DNA of 12,811 bases from Erythrobacter sp. CCH5-A1 (GTDB lineage: Bacteria > Pseudomonadota > Alphaproteobacteria > Sphingomonadales > Sphingomonadaceae). The translations under genes and the position numbers were made by a program. The notes beneath the pieces are model-generated. The model did not search any database. It saw only the letters and a program-made list of their open reading frames with translations, and was not told the DNA's origin. The stretch spans positions 1 to 12,811 of the forward strand of contig NZ_LSKQ01000249.1 of the NCBI RefSeq assembly GCF_001557115.1, in the 5' to 3' direction. This document shows, piece by piece, positions 8,193 through 12,811 of the stretch (positions are counted from its first letter, which is position 1; each line of letters begins with the position of its first letter).

Positions 8193-9089
8193 ATGAAAAA
8201 GGCATTGTTCCTGATCGCAGCCTCTGCCCTCGCGCTCTCTGGTTGCGGCGAAAAGAAGCATGATGACGGTCATACAGACGCCGATCATGCCGCAATCGCC
8301 GCCAAGGAAGGTGCTGGCGGCGATGAACACGCCGGAATGGATATGGGCGAAGGAAGCCATCATCACGGTGCAGCAACACTTAAAGTTGCGCTGGCTCCTG
8401 CCGGTCCGTTTACACCGGGCAATCCGCAATCAGTGGCGCTCACTTTAACCGACTTGAAGACCGGCGCGCCGATTGGCCCTGATCAACTGGCGCTCGCGCA
8501 TACGAAGAAGCTGCACTTGCTGATTATTGATGAAAGCCTGACGGATTATCAGCATATCCATCCGGTGGCTGGCACGAAGTCGGGCGACTGGACGTTCAGT
8601 TTTACACCAAAATTTGGTCGCACATACCGCGTATGGGCGGACTCGACGCGCAAAGATGGCGATCAGGAATATGTTTTCGCCGACATGAATGCTGGACCCG
8701 AAAAAGCGCCGGCGCCCGACGCAAAGCCAGTGGCAACCGCAGAAATGGGAGGTCTCAAATTCGCGCTCTCGTTTGCGGGCCCCGTAAAAGCTGGTGAAGG
8801 GGTTATGGGTAGTGTCGCAATTGTCGATGCGAAATCGGGTCAGCCTTTCACTCAGCTTCAACCGATCATGGGAGCATTCGGGCACGTTGTGGCCTTTTCG
8901 CGCGATTGGGGCTCAATTGAACATGTCCACCCTCAGGGAACCGAACCCAAGACTGTCAGTGATCGTAGCGGGCCAATCGTTGGATTTCACATGGAACCGA
9001 AAAACAGTGGCGTCATGAAGATATTCGTCCAAATCATGGCAAATGGGCGCGAAATGATCGTGCCGTTCACCGTGAATGTATCTGCCTAA
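8193..9089 (+). CDS. Histidine-rich lipoprotein with two HxHP repeats, probable metal binder
   Basis: A 298-aa exported lipoprotein. The start ATG 8193 is preceded by AAGGAT (8179-8184) at good spacing. The N-terminus MKKALFLIAASALALSGCG is a signal peptide with lipobox LSGC (acylated Cys18). A flexible His/Asp/Met segment (22-58, including HHH and MDMGE) follows. Two domains then repeat with the same pattern H-x12-HxHP: H108, H121, H123 and H231, H244, H246, exactly 123 residues apart. Each is followed by a beta-strand segment (WTFSFTPKFGRTYRVWAD; VMKIFVQIMANGREMIVPF) like small Ig-like periplasmic metal-handling domains. I know no established symbol. Its place 23 bases after the pump gene implies it captures or hands metal to the efflux system, which is inference. 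It is the last gene of the operon. Confidence 0.78.
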   Translation: MKKALFLIAASALALSGCGEKKHDDGHTDADHAAIAAKEGAGGDEHAGMDMGEGSHHHGAATLKVALAPAGPFTPGNPQSVALTLTDLKTGAPIGPDQLALAHTKKLHLLIIDESLTDYQHIHPVAGTKSGDWTFSFTPKFGRTYRVWADSTRKDGDQEYVFADMNAGPEKAPAPDAKPVATAEMGGLKFALSFAGPVKAGEGVMGSVAIVDAKSGQPFTQLQPIMGAFGHVVAFSRDWGSIEHVHPQGTEPKTVSDRSGPIVGFHMEPKNSGVMKIFVQIMANGREMIVPFTVNVSA

Positions 9090-9387
9090 AGGAACGCAAA
9101 CCAATATAGTTATTTTTGATATCAAATCCCGTCGATTGCATTAGATGCCGTAGGAGTAGTCCATACAAAGAAATATGGCAAATCAATGCTATATATTTGC
9201 AGGGTGCCGTAGATTCAATTGATTGCGTAATTGGGCAATCAACTTTATTTGCCAATTGTCGCAAAATCCAGCTATGAATGCGACAGGTTTGATTATGCGA
9301 ACACGGTGCTATGCCACGTGAATACTCGACAAATTGCGGCTAGAATTTTCGACCGTGAATTTCCTTGGCTGGATAAAGAGGTTTAGC
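9090..9387. other. AT-rich intergenic region after the efflux operon
   Basis: About 300 bases with no supported gene. Composition is clearly more AT-rich than on either side. It contains the perfect inverted repeat at 9219-9242. It also has a repeated CGTGAAT (9319-9325 and 9353-9359) before the decayed orfA, a part likely to be the 5' leader of that IS3 remnant, though I could not fix its terminal repeat. No strong GC-rich hairpin followed by a T-tract is visible. Confidence 0.5.
9219..9242. repeat. Perfect 8-bp inverted repeat with 8-base loop
   Basis: TTGATTGC (9219-9226) and GCAATCAA (9235-9242) are exact reverse complements around GTAATTGG, and CTTTATTT follows. It could be a weak transcription terminator for the operon, some 130 bases after its last stop codon, or a protein-binding site. 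The arms are AT-rich and the following T-tract is broken, so the function is uncertain. Confidence 0.4.
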
Positions 9388-9599
9388 ATGAAGTCATCGA
9401 AGGTCACGAACGCGAAGAATGCGCTCGTCATCAAGCAGGGCAAGGAGCGCACGCCGGTCGCTGAGGTCTGTCGCAAGGCGGGGATCAGCCACGCAACCGC
9501 TTTCAATTGAAAGATTAAATACGCTGAGTTGATGCCGTCTGAGATACGGCACCTGCGCGAGCTGCAATACGAGAATCGCCGACTGAAGCGGATCGAGGC
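9388..9599 (+). pseudogene. Decayed and truncated IS3-family orfA
   Basis: Remnant of the small helix-turn-helix protein of an IS3-family element. From ATG 9388 it reads MKSSKVTNAKNALVIKQG, then TPVAEVCRKAGISHATAFN, the recognition-helix region. An in-frame TGA (9508-9510) stands where relatives have the Trp of FNW or YNW. The frame continues KIKYAELMPSEIRHLRELQ and the leucine-zipper part ENRRLKRIEA. Relatives then read VADLSLDKAMLQDV, but here the sequence switches at 9600 to the terminal repeat of another element. The gene is therefore dead twice over, by nonsense mutation and by truncation. Its orfB partner is not found downstream. The orfB fossil at 1467-2096 looks like a different IS3 group. 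Confidence 0.82.
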
Positions 9600-9650
9600 T
9601 GACGTGACCCACTGATTTTCCACCACGAGCGACTAAAGTCTGACCTGAGG
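9600..9650 (-). repeat. Terminal repeat of the disrupted IS3-type element
   Basis: The 51 bases beginning TGACGTGACCC match the outer end of the complete IS3 element (reading inward from 11196) at about 45 of 51 positions by hand comparison. They lie just outside the stop codon of the broken orfB on the minus strand, so they are best read as that element's 3' terminus. It abuts the truncated orfA on its left. Confidence 0.72.
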
Positions 9651-9657
9651 TGCACTG

Positions 9658-9929
9658 CTACCGAACCTTGGACCGCTCGGGTCTGGAGTTTTCCGCCTTG
9701 CTCAGGTCCGGTGGGCTGGTTTCACCGGCTGAGTTTGGCAGCATGATCGGGGGGGATATTCCCGACCGCGCAATGCGGTCGCTCTTCCTTATAGTGTCTA
9801 CGCCACGCCTCCAGCTTTTCGCGAGCATCTTCCAGCGACAGGAACCAGTGCGCGTTCAGGCATTCGCCGCGCAGCTTGCTGTTGAACGCCTCGATGAACG
9901 CATTGTCTGTGGGCTTACTAGGGCGGGAG
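9658..9929 (-). pseudogene. IS3-family orfB, 3' part, disrupted by IS insertion
   Basis: On the minus strand this reads RPSKPTDNAFIEAFNSKLR, then GECLNAHWFLSLEDAREKLEAW, ERPHCAVGNIPPI, and ends SKVR at TAG 9658-9660. It is the last third of an IS3-family transposase, including the catalytic Glu in FIEAFN. The reading frame is clean, but at 9929 it runs into the 1267-bp IS3 element. The missing preceding residues are found at 11197-11260. Removing the insertion and one GGAG copy restores the frame as ILDLSRPSKPTDNAF. Confidence 0.85.
9926..9929. repeat. Target-site duplication GGAG, left copy
   Basis: Direct repeat of GGAG at 11197-11200, flanking the complete IS3 element. Collapsing the pair joins the two parts of the host orfB in frame. 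Confidence 0.85.
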
Positions 9930-9961
9930 TGACGTGACCCCCAGCTTTCCCCCAGCTGGGA

Positions 9962-10873
9962 TTAGAGCCAGGCGGTTGTTTTGCGCATCAGCGCGGTTGA
10001 AGCAATGGGCTGCGTAGCGGAGCCCGTAGGGCGGAGCGAAGCAGGCCATTGCTTATCCAATTCGGCGGCGAACGCCGCCGGGGTTGTGTAGCCAAGGGAT
10101 GAGTGCGGTCTCTCCCGGTTGTAATCCTCGACCCAAGCAGCAATCTCGACCCGTGCATGGGTCATGCTGAGGAACAGGGTCTCGTTCAGCAGCTCATCGC
10201 GCATGCGGCCGTTAAAGCTCTCGACGTAGCCATTCTGCATCGGCTTGCCCGGAGCGATGTAATGCCACTCCACGCCGATCTGGCCGCACCATGCGAGCAC
10301 GGCATTGCTGGTGAGCTCGGTGCCATTATCGCTGACGATCATGCCCGGCTTGCCGCGCTCGCTGATCAGCCGGGTCAGCTCGCGCACGACACGGTGCCCC
10401 GAGATCGAGGTATCCGGCACCGCAGCCAGGCACTCCCTGGTCACGTCATCGACGACGTTGAGCACCCGGAACCGTCTGCCAGAAGCGATCTGGTCATGAA
10501 CAAAGTCCAGGCTCCAGCGCTGGTTCGGTAACGCCAGCACCGGTGCAGGCGCTCTGGTGCCCACAGCACGCTTGCGGCTGCGCCGCCGCCTCACTGCGAG
10601 ACCTTCCTCACGATACAGCCGCTGGGTCTTCTTGCGGTTGATCATCACGCCCTCCCGGAGCAGCAGGATATGCAGGCGGCGGTAGCCGAACCGGCGTCGC
10701 TGGTTGGCCAACTCGCGCAGCTTCTCGCGCAGATCGCCATCATCGTCCCGTGTGGAACGATAGCGCATGCTCTTGCGATCGGCATCAATGACACGGCACG
10801 CCCGCCGCTCGCTCATCCCATGACATGTCTGAAGATGAGCAACAGCTTCCCGCTTGGCGGCGGGCGTCACCAC
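9962..10873 (-). CDS. IS3-family transposase OrfB (rve integrase domain)
   Basis: Catalytic subunit of the complete IS3 element, 303 aa. An N-terminal helical part ([38 protein letters not shown]) is followed by the retroviral-integrase-like core. Catalytic residues are D123 (WSLDFVHD), D182 (IVSDNGTE) and E218 (YVESFNGR), giving the D-x35-E spacing of this family. The conserved tail [19 protein letters not shown] is present. The annotated GTG start (10873) overlaps orfA's stop and directly follows the AAAAAAG heptamer. The active product is therefore expected to be an OrfAB fusion made by -1 frameshifting, not a separately initiated protein. The stop TAA lies 32 bases inside the element's terminus. 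Confidence 0.93.
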   Translation of the reverse strand: MVTPAAKREAVAHLQTCHGMSERRACRVIDADRKSMRYRSTRDDDGDLREKLRELANQRRRFGYRRLHILLLREGVMINRKKTQRLYREEGLAVRRRRSRKRAVGTRAPAPVLALPNQRWSLDFVHDQIASGRRFRVLNVVDDVTRECLAAVPDTSISGHRVVRELTRLISERGKPGMIVSDNGTELTSNAVLAWCGQIGVEWHYIAPGKPMQNGYVESFNGRMRDELLNETLFLSMTHARVEIAAWVEDYNRERPHSSLGYTTPAAFAAELDKQWPASLRPTGSATQPIASTALMRKTTAWL

Positions 10874-11133
10874 TTTTTTGAAAGAAGATCCTTCAGTGCA
10901 GCCTGATCCAACATCGCATCGGCCAGCAGCCGCTTGAGCTTGGCGTTCTCGCTCTCGAGTTCCCTCAGACGCCGAGCTTCGGACACCTCCAGCCCGCCAT
11001 ACTTGGCCTTCCAGTTGTAGATCGTCGCTTCCGAAACCCCGTGCCGCCGGGCCAGATCAGCGGTCTTCGCGCCCGCCTCCGCCTCCTTCAGCACCCCGAT
11101 AATCTGCTCTTCTGAAAACCTCACACGCTTCAT
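10867..11133 (-). CDS. IS3-family transposase OrfA (helix-turn-helix)
   Basis: DNA-binding small subunit of the complete IS3 element, 88 aa, the normal length. It reads [21 protein letters not shown], then the helix-turn-helix [22 protein letters not shown], then a leucine-zipper region ([22 protein letters not shown]), ending LLSKKW. The start ATG 11133 is preceded by a purine-rich AAGGAAGGACAG stretch that can serve as ribosome site. The last codons contain the slippery sequence for fusion with OrfB. Intact. Confidence 0.92.
   Translation of the reverse strand: MKRVRFSEEQIIGVLKEAEAGAKTADLARRHGVSEATIYNWKAKYGGLEVSEARRLRELESENAKLKRLLADAMLDQAALKDLLSKKW
10873..10879 (-). promoter_or_regulatory. 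A6G programmed -1 frameshift heptamer
   Basis: On the minus strand the heptamer AAAAAAG is phased as A AAA AAG in the orfA frame, three codons before its stop. This is the classical -1 slippery site of IS3-family elements. A one-base backward slip continues directly into the orfB frame ([10 protein letters not shown]). Confidence 0.85.
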
Positions 11134-11196
11134 CGTCTGTCCTTCCTTCAGGCCAGACTCTAATCGCTCGTGGAGGAAAATCAGGGGGTCACGTCA

Positions 11197-11200
11197 GGAG
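11197..11200. repeat. Target-site duplication GGAG, right copy
   Basis: Partner of the GGAG at 9926-9929, immediately outside the terminal repeat that ends at 11196. Confidence 0.85.
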
Positions 11201-11260
11201 AGGTCCAGGATCACACCGCGCTGGTAAGCCCACATATCCATGTCCCGAGAGATAAGCTCG
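11197..11260 (-). pseudogene. IS3-family orfB, upstream fragment of the disrupted gene
   Basis: On the minus strand this reads ELISRDMDMWAYQRGVILDL, the block that precedes KPTDNAF in IS3-family OrfB. It is contiguous in frame with the fragment at 9658-9929 once the 1267-bp element is removed. Upstream of Glu the expected NGT is missing and the sequence changes to what I take as the IS66 terminus. The rest of this gene should lie beyond the IS66 element, outside the window. Confidence 0.8.
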
Positions 11261-12811
11261 GTATCCGTCCGGTGAAGGCCGCGGTGTGATGCTGGTCGGC
11301 GCGTAGGCCGGTTTATGCGGCAATCGCTATGGTGCTCAGCGCCCAGTTCCAAGGCAGCAGCTGATCGAGCTTGGTGGCGGGATGATCGGCGATGCGCGCG
11401 AGGACATCGGCGAGCCAGGCCTGCGGATCGACATGGTTGAGCTTTGCGGTCTGGATCAGCGTGTAGATGACGGCCGCGCGCTGGCCGCCGCGATCCGAGC
11501 CGCAGAACAGCCATGCCTTGCGACCGAGCGGGATGCAGCGAAGCGCGCGCTCGGCGGCATTGTTGGTGAGGCAGATGCGGCCATCGTCGAGGAAGCGGGT
11601 GAACGCGTCCCAGCGCTTGAGCATGTAGAAGCAGGCCTTGGTGAGGTCATGGCCGCGCGACAGCTTGCCGACTTGCTCGGTGAGCCAGGCGTGCAGCTCT
11701 GCCATCAGCGGCACGCTGAGTTCCTGACGGACCGCGAGCCGCTCGGCGGGGCTCTTGCCATTGATGGCGCGCTCGATATCGAACAGGGCGTCGAGACGCT
11801 GCACGGCTTCGAGCGCGATCGGATAGATCATGGCGGCGCGCTGGCCACGGCTCTTCTTGCGGGCCGAGCTTAGGACATCGGCCAGCTCGAAGAACTTGCG
11901 CCGGGCATGGGCAAAGCAGCCCGCCTCGAGCACGGGACCGGGGTCGCGTCCTTCGCGATAGAGGTCGTTATAGCCGCCATAGGCATCGGCTTGCAGAATG
12001 CCGGACCATGCTGCGAGATGAGCTTGCGGATGCTCGCCGCGCCGATCGCGCGAGTAGTGGAACAGGGCAGCTGGCGGATCGGTGCCCGCAAAGGGCCGAT
12101 CGTCGCGGACGTAGACCCATAATCGTGCGGTATCGGTCTTCACCTTGGCCATGACCGGCACGGTCGTATCGTCGCTGTGGATGCGGGTTGCAGCCAGAAC
12201 ATGCGCCTCGATCATCTTATAGATCGGCATCAGCGCGTGGGCCGCAGCCCCGACCTGATCAGCCAAGGTCGAGAGACTGAGCGGCACGCCTTCTCGGGCG
12301 AACCGCTCGGCTTGACGGTTGAGCGGTTGGTGCTGCCCGTACTTCTCGAACAGGAGCATAGCGAGGAAGCTGGGGCCGGCCCATCCACGCGGAACTACGT
12401 GGAACGGTGCCGGGGCCTGCGCGATCTTCTCGCAGTCACGGCACGAGAACTTCTCGCGGACCGTCTGGATCACCTTCCACGAGCGCGGGATGACCTCGAG
12501 CGTCTCGGTGACGTCTTCGCCGAGCCTGGACAGCCGGTCTCCGCCGCAGGCCGGGCAGGAACAGGGTGCAGGCACCACGACACGCTCGCGCGGCAGATGC
12601 TCGGGAAACGGCTTCCTTGCCGGGCGCTTGCGCTCGAAGGCGGTGACCGTGGTGGTCTTGGCTGCCGCTTCCTCAGCGATCAGATCGTCCTCTGCGGCAT
12701 CGGCCTCGAGCTCTTCGAGTTGCAGCTCCATCTGGTCGAGTAGGCGGCGGCTGCGCTCGGCGCTGGGGCCATACTGCTCGCGCTTCAGCTTGGCGATCTG
12801 CAGCTTGAGGT
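11261..12811 (-). mobile_element. IS66-family element, one end and tnpC (continues past window)
   Basis: The right-hand part of an IS66-family element in minus orientation. I place its terminus at about 11261 for two reasons. GTATCCGTCCGG there resembles the GTAAGCG start typical of IS66 ends, and host IS3 coding homology stops exactly at 11260. The distance of about 50 bases to the tnpC stop is normal. The accessory genes tnpA and tnpB and the other terminus lie beyond the right edge, so completeness is unknown. The boundary is inferred. Confidence 0.65.
11313..12811 (-). CDS. tnpC: IS66-family transposase TnpC (N-terminus outside window)
   Basis: Catalytic transposase of IS66, about 498 residues visible. 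An in-frame ATG at 12731 is not the start, because the frame continues upstream with LKLQIAKLKREQYGPSAER, the conserved N-terminal coiled-coil block. Next come an acidic stretch, a zinc-finger region with two CxxC pairs (CSCPAC and CRDC), and the DDE core. Candidate catalytic acids are IHSDDTTVPV, LQADAYGGYND and NNAAERALR. It ends with the typical tail HPATKLDQLLPWNW and ALSTIAIAA, then TAA. No frameshift is visible. Long open frames on the opposite strand here (11382-11873, 12177-12743) are codon-usage shadows. Confidence 0.92.
   Translation of the reverse strand, partial: LKLQIAKLKREQYGPSAERSRRLLDQMELQLEELEADAAEDDLIAEEAAAKTTTVTAFERKRPARKPFPEHLPRERVVVPAPCSCPACGGDRLSRLGEDVTETLEVIPRSWKVIQTVREKFSCRDCEKIAQAPAPFHVVPRGWAGPSFLAMLLFEKYGQHQPLNRQAERFAREGVPLSLSTLADQVGAAAHALMPIYKMIEAHVLAATRIHSDDTTVPVMAKVKTDTARLWVYVRDDRPFAGTDPPAALFHYSRDRRGEHPQAHLAAWSGILQADAYGGYNDLYREGRDPGPVLEAGCFAHARRKFFELADVLSSARKKSRGQRAAMIYPIALEAVQRLDALFDIERAINGKSPAERLAVRQELSVPLMAELHAWLTEQVGKLSRGHDLTKACFYMLKRWDAFTRFLDDGRICLTNNAAERALRCIPLGRKAWLFCGSDRGGQRAAVIYTLIQTAKLNHVDPQAWLADVLARIADHPATKLDQLLPWNWALSTIAIAA

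Larger units (their letters stand above)
9930..11196 (-). mobile_element. Complete IS3-family (IS407-like) insertion sequence, 1267 bp
   Basis: Both ends begin TGACGTGACCCCC reading inward (9930 on the plus strand, 11196 on the minus strand). Imperfect similarity extends about 43-45 bases to a shared GATTAGAG block. The 4-bp direct repeat GGAG flanks it (9926-9929 and 11197-11200), and four bases is typical of the IS407 group. It carries orfA and orfB in the standard overlapping arrangement with an intact slippery site and no internal stops. It is probably the most recent or among the most recent arrivals, and likely functional. Confidence 0.9.

Noticed and set aside
1467..9615. Idea that the orfB fossil (left) and orfA fossil (right) are halves of one IS3 element split by the efflux operon
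   Set aside because: The orders and sequence styles do not match. orfA should precede orfB, and the two look like different IS3 groups.
9650..9937. Plus-strand 95-codon frame
   Set aside because: It is antisense to a clean, motif-bearing IS3 orfB fragment on the minus strand.
11382..12743. Long plus-strand frames of 163 and 188 codons
   Set aside because: They lie opposite IS66 tnpC, which carries all expected family motifs. High GC content commonly opens antisense frames.
1..12811. CRISPR arrays, tRNA or rRNA genes, riboswitches, phage genes
   Set aside because: No regularly spaced repeats, cloverleaf-like segments, rRNA-like sequence or phage structural motifs were seen on either strand.

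Overview
The window looks like accessory DNA from an alphaproteobacterium, most likely a sphingomonad. This rests on recognising the style of the insertion sequences and of the efflux genes, not on a database search. It holds one intact four-gene heavy-metal efflux operon (about 2193-9089, + strand) enclosed on both sides by dense, layered insertion-sequence (IS) debris. No rRNA, tRNA or CRISPR array is visible, and no metal-sensing regulator lies in the window.

Left flank (1-2096): the C-terminal part of an IS630-family transposase enters from the left edge. It is followed by a complete 845-bp IS5-family element (620-1464) with 12-bp imperfect terminal repeats and a TA target duplication. 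Next comes a badly decayed IS3-family orfB (about 1467-2096) that can be followed across two frame changes and several stop codons. Its antisense strand carries a misleading 220-codon open frame.

Centre (2193-9089): a CzcC/TolC-like outer-membrane factor, an RND adaptor fused to an extra exported domain, a heavy-metal-type RND pump (1038 aa), and a histidine-rich lipoprotein with two H-x12-HxHP repeats. Spacing is tight (4-nt ATGA overlap, then 2 nt, then 23 nt), so they should be co-transcribed. The first three form a trans-envelope pump. The lipoprotein probably binds or buffers metal in the periplasm. The pump lacks the three methionines of the CusA copper site, so Cu(I)/Ag(I) export by the CusA mechanism is unlikely. 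A divalent metal is a reasonable guess but is not shown.

Right flank (9388-12811): a nested stack of IS elements. A decayed IS3 orfA (+) ends where the terminus of a second IS3-type element begins at 9600. That element's orfB (- strand) is interrupted by a complete 1267-bp IS3-family element (9930-11196, GGAG duplicated, orfA/orfB with an A6G slippery site). It is then cut at about 11261 by an IS66-family element whose tnpC runs off the right edge. Removing the 1267-bp element and one GGAG copy rejoins the broken orfB in frame, which fixes the order of events.

The most interesting parts are the fused adaptor with its duplicated AHGDEDH motif, the paired HxHP lipoprotein, and the datable IS nesting.
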